From Alcanivorax sp. (GTDB lineage Bacteria > Pseudomonadota > Gammaproteobacteria > Pseudomonadales > Alcanivoracaceae): a stretch of DNA of 64,000 nucleotides. The notes under the pieces are model-generated. The model worked only from the letters and a program-made list of their open reading frames with translations. It made no database searches and was not told where the DNA came from. Positions 1-9,325 of this stretch are shown in pieces (the stretch's first letter is position 1; every line of letters begins with the position of its first letter). The stretch lies in contig NZ_NVWY01000007.1 in NCBI RefSeq assembly GCF_002733835.1, positions 1-64,000 on the forward strand. Reading direction: 5' to 3'. Both the position numbers and the translations under genes were made by a program.

Positions 1-152
1 AATTAACAAAAACTTTGTTGACTCGTTCAGAACTGAAATCTTTTAAAGATCCCATCCCGAACAGGTCCCACACGTTTGCTTGCCTGATTGTTAAAGAGCG
101 TCTCGTTCGTGGCGCTTCGCTGTGGTGCGTTGCGTTGTTGCCCCGTCGAGGA
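1..152 (-). other. 5' leader of an rRNA operon (16S gene lies off the left edge)
   Basis: Read on the minus strand, this stretch follows a strong stable-RNA promoter and contains boxA, so it is the transcribed leader of an rrn operon whose 16S gene begins beyond base 1. No mature 16S sequence is visible inside the window. A short open frame runs across it on the other strand but has no coding character. A tyrS-rrn neighbourhood is also found in Pseudomonas. Confidence 0.75.
87..100 (-). promoter_or_regulatory. boxA antitermination site
   Basis: The minus strand reads CGCTCTTTAACAAT, nearly identical to the E. coli rrn boxA core TGCTCTTTAACA that loads NusB/S10. It lies about 55 bases after the predicted transcription start, as expected for an rrn leader. 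Confidence 0.8.
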
Positions 153-158
153 GTGCGC

Positions 159-186
159 ATTCTAGAGAGTTCGCTCTGGGAGTCAA
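159..186 (-). promoter_or_regulatory. rrn P1-type sigma-70 promoter
   Basis: On the minus strand TTGACT (181-186) and TAGAAT (159-164) are separated by exactly 16 bases. A GC-rich discriminator (GCGCACTC) follows, and an A/T-rich UP-like stretch precedes it around 190-210. The 16-base spacer and GC-rich discriminator are typical of growth-rate-controlled, ppGpp/DksA-sensitive rRNA promoters. The predicted start is near 152. Confidence 0.8.
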
Positions 187-250
187 ACCCTTTTTCGCAC
201 TTTTTTTAAAAAACCTGCTGACCGTTCAAATTCCGCTCAAATCGCCGAGA

Positions 251-271
251 AAACAGGCGCCAGCGCCTGTT
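251..271 (-). terminator. Hairpin at the end of tyrS
   Basis: An 8-9 bp perfect stem (AACAGGCG / CGCCTGTT) overlaps the tyrS stop codon and is followed on the minus strand by only TTT-CTC. It is a plausible but weak intrinsic terminator that would separate tyrS from the downstream rRNA promoter. Confidence 0.5.
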
Positions 272-1469
272 ATTTGACCGTCACCCGGGCAATCTTCTTC
301 TTTCCGGCCTGAATCACGTGGCTATCGCCACGGGAGAAGGTGCGCTCCTCACTGAGTTGAGCCCCATCCAGGTACACCGCGCCCCGCCCGAATACGTCCT
401 TGGCCGCCTTGCCGTTCTGCACAAGGCCTGCTTCCCGTAGCAACGGCAGGATATGGATGCTGTCCTGATCCCCCAGATCCACCTCAACTTCCGGCACATT
501 ATCAGGGATATCGCCCAGCGCAATCTGGTTGCCTGCCGATTTGGGCGCCGCCTGGGCCGCCTCGGCCCCATGGAACCGCTCGACCATCTCCAGCGCAAAG
601 GCTTTTTTGGCCTCCTGGGGCGAGCCCAGAGTCTCCGCCTCGGCCTTCAATTCCTCAATGCGCTCATTGGAGCAGGCACTGAGCAGTTCATAATAGCGCC
701 AGGTGAGACTGTCGGGAAGCGAGAGCAGCTTGCGGTACATTTCCCCCGGCGCATCGTTGACCCCCACATAGTTGCCCAACGATTTGGACATCTTCTGCAC
801 GCCGTCCAGTCCTTCCAGAATCGGCATGGTCAGGCAGATCTGTGGCGCTTGGCCATAAGACTTTTGCAGCGTACGCCCCATCAGCAGGTTGAACTTCTGA
901 TCGGTCCCGCCCAGCTCCACATCCGCCTCCAGGGCCACAGAGTCGTAACCCTGCACCAGCGGGTAGAGGAATTCGTGGATGGCGATGGGCTGATTACCCT
1001 TGTAACGCTTGTCGAAATCATCCCGCTCCAGCATTCGCGCCACCGTGTACTGGCCTGCCAGCTTGATCATGCCGGCCGCGCCAACCTCGTTCATCCAGCT
1101 GGAGTTGAAGGCGACCCGGGTTTTGCTCTCGTCGAGAATCTTGAAGACCTGCTCTTTGTAGGTCTCCGCGTTGCGCAGCACATCTTCTCGACTCAGCGGC
1201 GGACGGGTGGCGCTCTTGCCCGTGGGGTCACCGATCATCCCGGTGAAATCGCCAACCAGGAAGATCACTTCATGCCCCAGCTCCTGAAACTGGCGCAGCT
1301 TGTTGATCAATACCGTATGCCCCAGGTGCAGATCCGGGGCAGTAGGGTCAAAGCCCGCCTTCACCCGTAACGGCCGGCCCGATGCCAGTTTTTCCCGCAG
1401 CTCCTCTTCCTGGATGATCTCATCCGCCCCGCGGGTAATAAGTGCCAGTTGCTGATCCACCGTGGCCAT
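270..1469 (-). CDS. tyrS: Tyrosyl-tRNA synthetase (TyrZ/TyrS)
   Basis: Class I aminoacyl-tRNA synthetase that charges tRNA-Tyr in the cytoplasm. The protein of 399 residues carries the HIGH-type signature HLGH at about residues 48-51, the KMSKS loop intact in mid-protein (about residue 230), and a C-terminal S4-like RNA-binding domain ending in KKIARVTVK. An ATG eight codons further upstream (1493) is in frame, but the ATG at 1467-1469 is preceded by AGAGG at good spacing and gives the usual family length. It sits between an rRNA operon and a divergent murein peptidase gene, as tyrZ does in Pseudomonas. Confidence 0.96.
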   Translation of the reverse strand: MATVDQQLALITRGADEIIQEEELREKLASGRPLRVKAGFDPTAPDLHLGHTVLINKLRQFQELGHEVIFLVGDFTGMIGDPTGKSATRPPLSREDVLRNAETYKEQVFKILDESKTRVAFNSSWMNEVGAAGMIKLAGQYTVARMLERDDFDKRYKGNQPIAIHEFLYPLVQGYDSVALEADVELGGTDQKFNLLMGRTLQKSYGQAPQICLTMPILEGLDGVQKMSKSLGNYVGVNDAPGEMYRKLLSLPDSLTWRYYELLSACSNERIEELKAEAETLGSPQEAKKAFALEMVERFHGAEAAQAAPKSAGNQIALGDIPDNVPEVEVDLGDQDSIHILPLLREAGLVQNGKAAKDVFGRGAVYLDGAQLSEERTFSRGDSHVIQAGKKKIARVTVK

Positions 1470-1623
1470 GCCTACCTCTATTTCCAGACCCATTAATGAA
1501 AGCGCGCCATTGTAGCACTTGAACGCGGCCAGAGAAGGCGGGTATCTTTGCAGGTCAGTTTTTCGCCGTGCCCCGCGGGCGCGCCAGTCTCTATTTACCC
1601 AACCAGGCCCTCACAGACTCTTC

Positions 1624-2949
1624 ATGAAACAACTTATCTCTGCTGCCGGCAGGCTGGTGCGCCAGTTCCCACGCACCCATTTACTGCTGAGCATGGTATT
1701 GCTGGGCGGCGTCATCCTGATCGCCTTTCGCCCGGACAGCACCGAAACCACCCCGGAACGCGTCCAGCCCATCAGCCTGCCGGAACGCACAGCACCCGCA
1801 CCAAAACCGCAAACCACCAGCAAACCCGCACCGGCCACACCGCAATGGCAAACGCTGACCGTGCAATCCGGAGACAGCCTGTCCTCATTACTGCATCCCC
1901 TGGGCATTGGCGCCGGGCAGATCGATGCCCTGCTCAAAGGTGACGACAAGCTGAAGCGGCTCACCCGCTTGCGCCCCGGGGAAGCACTGGAAGTCATTGT
2001 TAACGACAGCGGCTCCCTCACCAACGTGCGCTACCACCCCTCAAAAGTTGAAACCCTCACCGCACGGCTGACAGGCGGCGGCTGGAGTGTGCGCCTGAGC
2101 CAGCGGGAATATCAGAAGCAGACCCGCTTCGCCCAAGCCGACATTACTGGCTCCCTGTTCCTGGCCGGGGCTGCGGCCGGCATCACCGACCGACTCACCA
2201 TGCAGCTTGCCAACCTGTTCGCCTGGGATGTGGATTTTGCCCTCGACATCCGCAAAGGCGACCGCTTCCGCATTATCTACGAAGAGCTCTACCTGGATGG
2301 GGAGAAAGTCGGCGAAGGCGATATCCTGATGGCCGAATTCTGGAACCAGGGCCGCCATCTCACTGCCTTCCGCTACGAAACCCTGTCTGGCGACGTGGAG
2401 TACCTGAATATCAAGGGCGACTCCATGCGCAAGGCATTTATCCGTACCCCCGTGGCTTTTTCCCGTATCAGCTCCCGCTTTAATCCGGGCCGCAAACACC
2501 CGGTACTTAACCGCATCCGAGCCCACAAAGGCACCGACTACGCCGCCCCCTCCGGCACCCCCATCAAGGCCGCAGGCGATGGCAAGGTCATCTTCGCCGG
2601 GGTAAAAGGGGGCTACGGCAATGTCATCATCCTCAAGCATGGCCAGATCTACACCACCCTGTATGCCCATATGCGCAGTTTTGCCAAAGGTATCCGCGTG
2701 GGCAAACGAGTCAGCCAGGGGCAAACCATCGGCTATGTCGGTTCGTCCGGGCTGGCCACCGGCCCACACCTGCATTACGAGTTCCGTATTAACGGCGTAC
2801 ACCGCAATCCACAAACCGTACCGCTGCCCAAGGCACGCGGCATCAACGATAACGAGAGAGCGGAGTTCCTGATTGCCGCCAACCGGCTGAAGGCACAAAT
2901 GACCCTGTTCTCCGAAGCCTCGACACTGGCCAGCAGCGATGCCTTCTAA
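1624..2949 (+). CDS. Murein DD-endopeptidase, M23 family (MepM-like)
   Basis: Predicted envelope peptidoglycan hydrolase of 441 residues that would cut peptide cross-links during growth. It has one N-terminal membrane segment (about 17-34), a Pro/Thr-rich linker, an OapA/LysM-like region (SGDSLSSLL, about 80-130) and a C-terminal LytM/M23 domain. The zinc ligands are visible in HKGTDYA and HLHYEF. The open frame extends upstream to 1519, but that part is Arg-rich and unlike a leader; the ATG at 1624 puts a short basic end directly before the membrane helix. No strong ribosome binding site is seen. It overlaps anmK by 11 bases, so the two are probably co-transcribed and link wall cleavage with wall recycling. 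Confidence 0.9.
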   Translation: MKQLISAAGRLVRQFPRTHLLLSMVLLGGVILIAFRPDSTETTPERVQPISLPERTAPAPKPQTTSKPAPATPQWQTLTVQSGDSLSSLLHPLGIGAGQIDALLKGDDKLKRLTRLRPGEALEVIVNDSGSLTNVRYHPSKVETLTARLTGGGWSVRLSQREYQKQTRFAQADITGSLFLAGAAAGITDRLTMQLANLFAWDVDFALDIRKGDRFRIIYEELYLDGEKVGEGDILMAEFWNQGRHLTAFRYETLSGDVEYLNIKGDSMRKAFIRTPVAFSRISSRFNPGRKHPVLNRIRAHKGTDYAAPSGTPIKAAGDGKVIFAGVKGGYGNVIILKHGQIYTTLYAHMRSFAKGIRVGKRVSQGQTIGYVGSSGLATGPHLHYEFRINGVHRNPQTVPLPKARGINDNERAEFLIAANRLKAQMTLFSEASTLASSDAF

Positions 2950-4042
2950 GACCGAACTACCCCTGTTTATCGGCCTGATGACCGGCACCAGCGTGGACGG
3001 TATAGATGCCGTTCTCGCCAGCATTGGCGACGACCATTTTTCTCTGCTCGGCACCCTGAGCCAGCCAATCCCGGCACCGCTTCGCGACGACATTCTCGCC
3101 CTGTGCCAGCCGGGCAGTAACGAAATCGACCGGGCCGGCCGCGTCAACCTGCAGCTGGCCGGACATTACGCCAACACCTGCCAGACCCTGCTCACGCAGG
3201 CCGGCATAACCCCGGACCAGGTCCGTGCCATCGGCTGCCACGGGCAGACCATTCGCCATCGCCCGCAACCGCCCGGCTTCAGCGTACAACTGGGCTGCCC
3301 GGATTCGCTGGCCGTGGCAACCGGCATCCCCGTGGTCAGCAACTTTCGCAACAAGGATATGGCGCTGGGCGGGCAAGGCGCCCCGCTGGTGCCGCCCTTT
3401 CATCGACAGTTATTTGCCCGCCCTGATCAACGCATTGCCGTGGTCAACATCGGCGGCATGGCCAATGTGACCTTGCTGGATACCGGCCAGCTCACCGGCG
3501 GCTTTGATACCGGCCCGGGCAACGTGCTGATGGATAGCTGGATTCAACAGCACTACCAGCAAGCCTACGACCGCAACGGTGACTGGGCCGCCAGCGCCCA
3601 GCCCGACAGCACCCTGCTCACTACCCTGCTGGATGATCCGTATTTCCATCAGCCGCCCCCGAAAAGCACCGGACGGGAACGCTTCAGCCGCGACTGGCTC
3701 AACGCCCAACTGGCTAACCACTCGCTCCCTGATGACGTCATCCAGGCAACACTGGCAGAACTCACCGCCCACTCGATCAGAGATGCACTTAACAACTTCC
3801 AGCCCGATCACGTACTGATCTGTGGTGGAGGCGCCCATAACCGGCACCTGCTGGAACGCCTTCAGGCATTACTCAACACCCCGGTCACCAGCACCGCCGA
3901 GCACGGACTGCACCCGGACTGGGTGGAAGCCGCCGCGTTTGCCTGGTTGGCCTGGGCGCGCATGGAAGGAAAAGCGGGCAATGCGCCGGTGGTCACCGGG
4001 GCGTCGAGGGAAGCGGTATTGGGGCAGATCACCCTGCCTTAA
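2939..4042 (+). CDS. anmK: 1,6-anhydro-N-acetylmuramic acid kinase
   Basis: Cytoplasmic kinase of cell-wall recycling that hydrolyses and phosphorylates anhydro-MurNAc to MurNAc-6-phosphate. At 367 residues it has the family length. The N-terminal GLMTGTSVDGID phosphate loop, the NIGGMAN stretch, the GFDTGPGN motif and the ICGGGAHN segment of the ASKHA fold are all present. The ATG lies 11 bases inside the upstream M23 peptidase gene, which suggests translational coupling. The Pseudomonas chromosome has the same peptidase-anmK pair. Confidence 0.95.
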   Translation: MPSKTELPLFIGLMTGTSVDGIDAVLASIGDDHFSLLGTLSQPIPAPLRDDILALCQPGSNEIDRAGRVNLQLAGHYANTCQTLLTQAGITPDQVRAIGCHGQTIRHRPQPPGFSVQLGCPDSLAVATGIPVVSNFRNKDMALGGQGAPLVPPFHRQLFARPDQRIAVVNIGGMANVTLLDTGQLTGGFDTGPGNVLMDSWIQQHYQQAYDRNGDWAASAQPDSTLLTTLLDDPYFHQPPPKSTGRERFSRDWLNAQLANHSLPDDVIQATLAELTAHSIRDALNNFQPDHVLICGGGAHNRHLLERLQALLNTPVTSTAEHGLHPDWVEAAAFAWLAWARMEGKAGNAPVVTGASREAVLGQITLP

Positions 4043-4050
4043 GAGCAGCT

Positions 4051-4217
4051 GCGAGCTATGAGCTACGAGCTTCAAGGCGCGAAACAGGGATTGGCTCAAC
4101 CGACAAACTCTTGAACCGCGCTTCGGCGTTGCTTTTCGCCTCGCCTGGGCGCGGCACACCACAGTGAACCTGGCTTTGGCTCTTCCCGCGCCTCGCAACT
4201 CGTAGCTCGTAGCTAGC
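4051..4217. repeat. Heptad-periodic inverted repeat element
   Basis: Two arms, 4051-4081 and 4187-4217, match in inverted orientation at about 26 of 31 positions. Each arm is a run of 7-bp units (GAGCTAT, GAGCTAC, then GAGCTTC). About 105 bases lie between them. The element fills the gap between the convergent anmK and PAP2 genes. The inner part (4082-4186) has no recognisable gene. Confidence 0.7.
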
Positions 4218-4220
4218 CCC

Positions 4221-4754
4221 TCAAACCAGCCACAGCCCAATCATGGCGCAGCTGAAGCCAAGCGTCGCGCCAGCCAGAATGTCCGACGGATAATGGACCC
4301 CCAGCAACACCCGGGACAAGCCCACCATCACCGCCAACCCCAACGCCAGAGCCATTACCGGGGGATAGAAGACACACAGCAGTGTCGCCATCACAAAGGC
4401 GGCAGCGGTGTGCCCGGACGGGAAGCTGAACCGGTCCGCGGGCTGAATAAACGCCGACAGGCTCTCCAGCGCATCCGCCGGCCGGGGCCGTTTGATCAAG
4501 TGCTTGAGCAGCACAAACATCGGCACTTCCAGGGCATAGGCGGCCATGGCAGTCAGGGCGAACTCGCTGCCGCCCTGCCGATCCATCCACCAGATCAGCA
4601 ACGTCAGCGCCACATAGAAAGGACCATCGCCGAGGCGGGAGATCATCCGCGCCATGCGGGCACGGCGGGCTGCCTGCGGCTGTTGTAGCAACCAGCACAT
4701 GGCCCGGGTATCCGCGGCGGTCATTCGTTGAAATGTCGGTTTTGTCGTCATCAT
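4221..4754 (-). CDS. PAP2-family membrane phosphatase
   Basis: Integral membrane phosphatase of 177 residues, probably acting on undecaprenyl pyrophosphate or another lipid phosphate at the outer face of the inner membrane. The three PAP2 signatures are complete: KHLIKRPRP, PSGH (catalytic His) and SRVLLGVHYPSD. About five hydrophobic segments are seen. Two adjacent ATG codons (4754 and 4751) are possible starts. It stands alone, flanked on both sides by heptad-repeat elements. The substrate cannot be told from the sequence. Confidence 0.85.
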   Translation of the reverse strand: MMTTKPTFQRMTAADTRAMCWLLQQPQAARRARMARMISRLGDGPFYVALTLLIWWMDRQGGSEFALTAMAAYALEVPMFVLLKHLIKRPRPADALESLSAFIQPADRFSFPSGHTAAAFVMATLLCVFYPPVMALALGLAVMVGLSRVLLGVHYPSDILAGATLGFSCAMIGLWLV

Positions 4755-4826
4755 GGGTTCAGTGTCTACCCGAAAAGCGACGAAATGTTGATCAAACAGT
4801 GAAGGTTTTGTGACAGGGGAGACAGG

Positions 4827-4907
4827 CGCGAGTTGCGAGAAGCGAGTTTCGAAACCCAGTCCACCTCTTGCCTTTCGAGACTCGTAACTCGTTACTCGCT
4901 TCTTTTC
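4827..4907. repeat. Heptad-periodic inverted repeat
   Basis: The left arm (about 4828-4854) is built from units GCGAGTT, GCGAGAA and GCGAGTT. The right arm (about 4875-4903) is its imperfect mirror with ACTCGTA and ACTCGTT units, pairing at about 21 of 27 positions around a 20-base loop. It lies between erpA (end) and the start of the PAP2 gene and may end transcripts leaving erpA. Confidence 0.65.
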
Positions 4908-4944
4908 GGCAAAGCGGGCTTACGACTGAAGCAGCCAGTTATTC

Positions 4945-5304
4945 CTAAACAGAGAAGGAAGAACCGCAGCCGCAGGTGGTGGCCGCATTGGGGTTGCTGA
5001 CCACGAAACGCGAACCCATCAGGCCCTTTTCGTAATCCACCTGGGAACCATCCAGGTATTGAATGCTCATGGCGTCCACCAGCAGGGTTACGCCGGCTTT
5101 CTCCACCGAGGTATCGTCTTCATTCACCGCTTCATCGAAGGTGAAACCATAGGAAAACCCCGCACACCCGCCGCCAGTGATATACACACGCAGCTTCAGG
5201 TTCGGGTTTCCTTCGTCGTCACGCAGCTCTTTGACTTTGGCCGCGGCGGCATCAGTAAATGAAATAGGCGCTGACTCGGTCATACTCTCGCTATTGGCTG
5301 ACAT
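4945..5304 (-). CDS. erpA: Iron-sulfur cluster carrier, A-type (ErpA)
   Basis: A-type carrier that delivers Fe-S clusters to apo-proteins such as IspG in the cytoplasm. The 119-residue protein has the three conserved cysteines: one in GGGCAGF and two in [10 protein letters not shown] at the C-terminus. The body closely follows E. coli ErpA ([22 protein letters not shown]). The start may instead be the internal ATG giving MTESAPIS (112 residues, nearer to E. coli length); neither has a clear ribosome binding site. The bactofilin, DUF6776 and argC genes lie upstream on the same strand, as in Pseudomonas. Confidence 0.95.
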   Translation of the reverse strand: MSANSESMTESAPISFTDAAAAKVKELRDDEGNPNLKLRVYITGGGCAGFSYGFTFDEAVNEDDTSVEKAGVTLLVDAMSIQYLDGSQVDYEKGLMGSRFVVSNPNAATTCGCGSSFSV

Positions 5305-5382
5305 CTGGGCAGTAGGATCCCCGCCTGGGCAACAGCAGTCGCCCAGGCGGGTAGATCATGTTCCAGTACCCGACTAAAACAG

Positions 5383-5862
5383 TCAAGAATTATCCACGGC
5401 CGCCTTGCCTGCCACAGCCTTGCCTTCAGGCTCCGACTTGGCGGCTTTACTGGCGTCCGGGGCAGGCAAATTGCGGCGCTCATCATCCAGCCGTACCAAC
5501 TTGCCATTCACCCGCGCGCCCATGACCATTTCGATCATCCGGTAATACACGTTGCCTTCCACGGATGCCTTTTCGGCCAGCTCCAGGTTTTCGGTGGCGT
5601 GCACATCCCCTTCCACGCGACCGTTGATCACCACCTGGGCGACCTGAATCTCACCTTTCACCACGCCGCTTTCGCCGATCACCAGGCGGCCGCCATCCTT
5701 GCCCACGCTGACGTTGCCTTCCACGGTGCCCTGGATATGCAGCCCCCCGGAGAATTCGATATCGCCACGAACGGTTGCGCTGGGCGCGATCAGGGTGTGG
5801 TTACGGTAATCCTGGGACGATGCCCCTGTCGTTGCTGCGGTTTTCTTGTCTCGGCCTAGCAC
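5383..5862 (-). CDS. Bactofilin
   Basis: Polymer-forming cytoskeletal protein of 159 residues. The middle (about 25-125) is a right-handed beta-helix of short Gly/Val-rich turns such as VRGDIEFSGGLHIQGTVEGNV, flanked by a short N-terminal tail and a charged Ala/Lys-rich C-terminal tail, the standard bactofilin plan. Bactofilins assemble without nucleotide and help place wall enzymes. It follows the DUF6776 membrane protein by 9 bases, so the two are probably one operon and may act together at the membrane. Confidence 0.88.
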   Translation of the reverse strand: MLGRDKKTAATTGASSQDYRNHTLIAPSATVRGDIEFSGGLHIQGTVEGNVSVGKDGGRLVIGESGVVKGEIQVAQVVINGRVEGDVHATENLELAEKASVEGNVYYRMIEMVMGARVNGKLVRLDDERRNLPAPDASKAAKSEPEGKAVAGKAAVDNS

Positions 5863-5871
5863 ACGTCTCTC

Positions 5872-6600
5872 CTACTGCCATTTTATGGTTTTCTGTGTCT
5901 GGTAACGGTTTCTGCCGCCGCTCTCAGCATCCACATCCACCGCCTGTATCACCACCCCTTCGGGCACCTTAAAGCGGCCATTCAGCTCCTGAAAGTAGCG
6001 AAACCGGAAGCGTGTCTCACTGCCGTCCTCAAGCCAGCTGCGTCCGTTGAGCGAAAACGCCTCACCGTCTTTCTCTCCGCGCAGGTGCAGACTGATATCC
6101 CCGGACAGATAGCCCCGGTTATCGCCGGACTGCACCAACACCACCCGATAATGGTATTCGTCAGTGTCGTTATCCTGCTGCACGGTCATTTTTTCGATCT
6201 GCAGGCCACCTTCGGTGCCAGCCGGTGCCATGACATTCTTATAGAACAGCACCGCCTCTTCGAGCTCGGCCACCTGATCCTGCAATGCCTTGATCTCCCG
6301 GCGCACCTCTTCGCGAGCCTCCAGGGTCAGTTCGGAATCCGCTCTGAACACCGCCAGTTCATTACGCGCAGTCTCCAGCTCTGCATCCAGGGTCTTGACC
6401 TCACCACGCAGTCGGCGATTGGATTCCGAGGCATCCAGGGCACCGCCAGCACCCAGCCAGCCGCCCAGCAAAAACAGCAACACCGCCACGACAAGCGCAA
6501 CCGACACCCACAGCCGCCGCTGCTTCTTCTGCTGAGACGGGCTGATCGGCATCAGCATCACATCATCGATGCCGGCCCGGCTTTTCGGTTTCTTCGCCAT
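5872..6600 (-). CDS. DUF6776 family membrane-anchored coiled-coil protein
   Basis: Protein of 242 residues with a basic cytoplasmic start, one membrane helix (about 29-52), a coiled coil (about 58-120, rich in Glu/Leu/Arg heptads) and a C-terminal beta-rich domain (about 130-242). The arrangement suggests a periplasmic or outer-face structural factor. Family members usually lie next to bactofilin and argC. It starts 2 bases after the argC stop and is followed by bactofilin. A role in envelope organisation is inferred only from the neighbour and topology; no catalytic motif is seen. Confidence 0.75.
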   Translation of the reverse strand: MAKKPKSRAGIDDVMLMPISPSQQKKQRRLWVSVALVVAVLLFLLGGWLGAGGALDASESNRRLRGEVKTLDAELETARNELAVFRADSELTLEAREEVRREIKALQDQVAELEEAVLFYKNVMAPAGTEGGLQIEKMTVQQDNDTDEYHYRVVLVQSGDNRGYLSGDISLHLRGEKDGEAFSLNGRSWLEDGSETRFRFRYFQELNGRFKVPEGVVIQAVDVDAESGGRNRYQTQKTIKWQ

Positions 6601-6602
6601 GG

Positions 6603-7673
6603 TTACGGGGCCAACGGGACCACAGCCAGCCCCGCCCCCTCATCCAGACCAAACATGATATTCATGGCCTGCACCGCCTGGCCCGACGCCCCTTTCACCA
6701 GGTTATCGATCACCGACAGCACCACAATCACGTTCTCACCACGGGGCTGGTGCAGCGCCAGCCGACACATGTTGGCGCCCTTCACAAAGCGCGTTTCGGG
6801 ATGACTCCCCAGCGGCATCACGTCCACGAAAGGCTCATCGGCATAACGGGCCTCGAATGCGGCCTGGATCTCTTCCAGTGGCGGCGCCGACTCGGTGAGC
6901 TGGCCGTAGAGTGTGGCATGAATACCACGGATCATGGGGATAAGATGTGGAACAAATGTAGCGCTTACCGGGGCACCCGCAATATCACCCAGTCCTTGCT
7001 CAATTTCAGGCAAGTGCCGGTGACCACTGGCGCCATAGGCCTTGTAGCTTTCCCCGGCTTCCGCCAGCAACATGGGCACCTTGGCACCCTTGCCGCCGCC
7101 ACTGGCACCACTGGCCGCGTTGGCAATCAGTTGGTCCGGCTTGATCCAGCCTTTTTCCAGCAATGGCAGATAGCCCAGCTGAATCGAGGTGGGATAGCAG
7201 CCGGCGCACGCCACCAGCCGGGCATCACGAATTTTCTCCCGATTCACTTCCGGCAGGCCATATACCGCATCCGCCAGCAACTCCGGGCAAGCATGGGGCT
7301 CGCCATACCATTCGCTCCAGAGCTCATGATCGCGCAGACGAAAATCCGCAGACAAGTCCACCACCCGCACCCCGGCGTCCATCAGCTCAGGCATCATGCG
7401 CATGGCCACGTTATGGGGCGTGGCGAAGAACACCACATCACAGGCCGCCAGCCGTTTTACGTCCGGCTCGCTGAACACCAGATCCGTGCGCCCGCGCAGG
7501 GACGGAAACAAATCCGCCACCGCCACACCGGCTTCACCACGGGAGGTAATCACATCCAGCTCAGCATGGGGATGATTAACCAGCAGGCGCAATAATTCGA
7601 CCCCGGTATACCCGGTACCGCCAACCACACCCACTTTCAGCGGTGCACTGACTTGTGCTGGCTGAGAAGACAT
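6603..7673 (-). CDS. argC: N-acetyl-gamma-glutamyl-phosphate reductase
   Basis: NADPH-dependent reductase of the arginine pathway that converts N-acetylglutamyl phosphate to the semialdehyde. The 356-residue protein has the dinucleotide loop [17 protein letters not shown] near the start and the catalytic cysteine in ACAGCYPTS. The ATG at 7673 has AGGAG at good distance and gives the normal length; the open frame runs 34 codons further up but without family similarity. It heads the argC-DUF6776-bactofilin run. Confidence 0.96.
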   Translation of the reverse strand: MSSQPAQVSAPLKVGVVGGTGYTGVELLRLLVNHPHAELDVITSRGEAGVAVADLFPSLRGRTDLVFSEPDVKRLAACDVVFFATPHNVAMRMMPELMDAGVRVVDLSADFRLRDHELWSEWYGEPHACPELLADAVYGLPEVNREKIRDARLVACAGCYPTSIQLGYLPLLEKGWIKPDQLIANAASGASGGGKGAKVPMLLAEAGESYKAYGASGHRHLPEIEQGLGDIAGAPVSATFVPHLIPMIRGIHATLYGQLTESAPPLEEIQAAFEARYADEPFVDVMPLGSHPETRFVKGANMCRLALHQPRGENVIVVLSVIDNLVKGASGQAVQAMNIMFGLDEGAGLAVVPLAP

Positions 7674-7712
7674 ATCCCACTCCTGAACTGCATTAATAAA
7701 AGGAAGCCCTGC

Positions 7713-7741
7713 ATGATAGGGTCGCCGCCCGTCAGCGGCAA
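7713..7741 (-). promoter_or_regulatory. Likely sigma-70 promoter of argC
   Basis: On the minus strand TTGCCG (7736-7741) and TATCAT (7713-7718) lie 17 bases apart, about 40 bases before the argC start codon. The match to consensus is moderate. No clear ArgR operator was identified by eye. Confidence 0.5.
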
Positions 7742-7793
7742 GAAAGCCACAACAGCGACGCGCCGATAACCCCACCGCGCGCCCGATTTGTGA

Positions 7794-9212
7794 TCAACCC
7801 GGCAACTGTCGCTCGGGCTCTTTCGTCGCCTGTGTTGAATCACCCTTTTCGTCGCTACGCTCCACAGGCTTTTCCAGCGCCATACCTTCGCCCTCGGAGA
7901 GACGGTCCGCCAGGGAATCGTACAAGGGCCGGGCCCAGACAATTTTCGCCACCGCCGCCGACAAAAAAGCGCCTGCCATGAGTGGCAGCAGGATGTCGTG
8001 ACGGTTACCGGTCAACTCCATCACGATCACAAAAGAAGTGATGGGCCGCTGGATTACGCCTGCCAGAAAAGCCGCCATGGCCACCAGCGTCAGCCCCACC
8101 AGCGAAGAGCCCGGGAAGAAGCCGCCCACCACGTTACCAATCCCCGCGCCAGCCGCCAGGCTCGGCGAGAACAGGCCACCGGGAATGCCGGTAAAATACG
8201 ACACCAGCGTGGCGGACATCTTCGCCAGCGCAAACGTCCAGTTGCCAGGCTGCTCACCGTCCAGCAACGTGGACGCCTGCTCATAACCACTGCCGTAAGT
8301 GGCCCCGCCCGTAATCAGCCCCAGAAACACCAACACCAGCGCGCACATCATCACCACGCGATAGGGGTGCTCCTTGGCATACGGGGAGAGAAACTGGCTG
8401 CCCTTGATCAGCAATCGACTGAACAACCCGCCCAGCAGGCCACACACCAATGCGGTCACCCCAATGGCCGCCCAGTCCCGGGTAATGTCCAGGGAACCAT
8501 CCGGGTGCCCGAAAAAGCTGTAGTGCCCCATGATCATCAGCACCACCACACCAGAAAGGATGATCGCCAGAATCAGGGTACCGCTGGTGCGCTGCTCAAA
8601 AGAGCCGGACAACTCCTCAATGGCGAACACAATCCCTGCCAGCGGGGCATTAAACGCCGCCGACACCCCTGCCGCGCCGCCCGCCACAATCAGGGAATTA
8701 TCCACGTATTTCTGCTGAAGCCGCCCCACCCGGCCCACCGAATACATCATCGCCGCGCCCATGTGCACACTGGGGCCCTCGCGGCCAATACTGGCCCCGC
8801 ACAGCAACCCCAGGCAGGTGAGTACAAACTTACTGAGGATCACGCGCAAGGAGAGGAAAGCAGGGCGCAGCCAGTGGTAACGCTGCTTCAGCACCACCAG
8901 CACCTGGGGAATACCACTGCCCTGGGATTCGGTGCCCAACTGACGCATCAACCAGACAATAATCACCATTCCCAGCGGAGTAATCAGCACCGGCAGGTAC
9001 GGCGAATGAGCATGGATAGCGGTAAAGGTATGGGAGGCCAGTTCCGCCACCCAGGCAAACGCCACCACCAACAACCCCACCATCACCGCGCCAGTCCAGA
9101 ATACCGCGCGCAGTTTCCAGTCTTGCCAGGAACCCAGCTGTCGACGGCTCAGCCGCCGGGTACGAAACAGGTAGTAACGCAACAGACGACTATGGCGTGG
9201 CCGCTTATTCAC
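7794..9212 (-). CDS. CLC-family chloride/proton antiporter
   Basis: Polytopic inner-membrane transporter of 472 residues with the three CLC filter signatures GSGIP, GREGPSV and GGLFSP in order. Both the gating glutamate (GREGP) and the inner proton glutamate (in FAIEELSG) are present, so this should be an H+/Cl- antiporter rather than a channel. The best start is the GTG at 9210-9212, four bases after AAGGAG; an alternative TTG start five codons upstream would overlap that binding site. It is divergent from hemJ and ends 120 bases before argC. Confidence 0.88.
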   Translation of the reverse strand: MNKRPRHSRLLRYYLFRTRRLSRRQLGSWQDWKLRAVFWTGAVMVGLLVVAFAWVAELASHTFTAIHAHSPYLPVLITPLGMVIIVWLMRQLGTESQGSGIPQVLVVLKQRYHWLRPAFLSLRVILSKFVLTCLGLLCGASIGREGPSVHMGAAMMYSVGRVGRLQQKYVDNSLIVAGGAAGVSAAFNAPLAGIVFAIEELSGSFEQRTSGTLILAIILSGVVVLMIMGHYSFFGHPDGSLDITRDWAAIGVTALVCGLLGGLFSRLLIKGSQFLSPYAKEHPYRVVMMCALVLVFLGLITGGATYGSGYEQASTLLDGEQPGNWTFALAKMSATLVSYFTGIPGGLFSPSLAAGAGIGNVVGGFFPGSSLVGLTLVAMAAFLAGVIQRPITSFVIVMELTGNRHDILLPLMAGAFLSAAVAKIVWARPLYDSLADRLSEGEGMALEKPVERSDEKGDSTQATKEPERQLPG

Positions 9213-9325
9213 AGCGCTCCTTCTCAAGGCAGTAGCAAGTGAACCGGAAAGAAAACAGGTAAGTCTGTATAGTGTACGCCGACTGGAAATATCTCTCCAA
9301 TGCAGCCACCAATAAGGGAAGCCCC

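Noticed and set aside
15-209. 64-residue open frame on the plus strand at the left edge
   Set aside because: It runs antisense through the rrn promoter, discriminator and boxA; no ribosome binding site and no coding character.
4051-4217. Heptad repeats considered as CRISPR or as IS terminal repeats
   Set aside because: Units are 7 bp without spacers, there are no cas genes, and no transposase frame lies between the arms.
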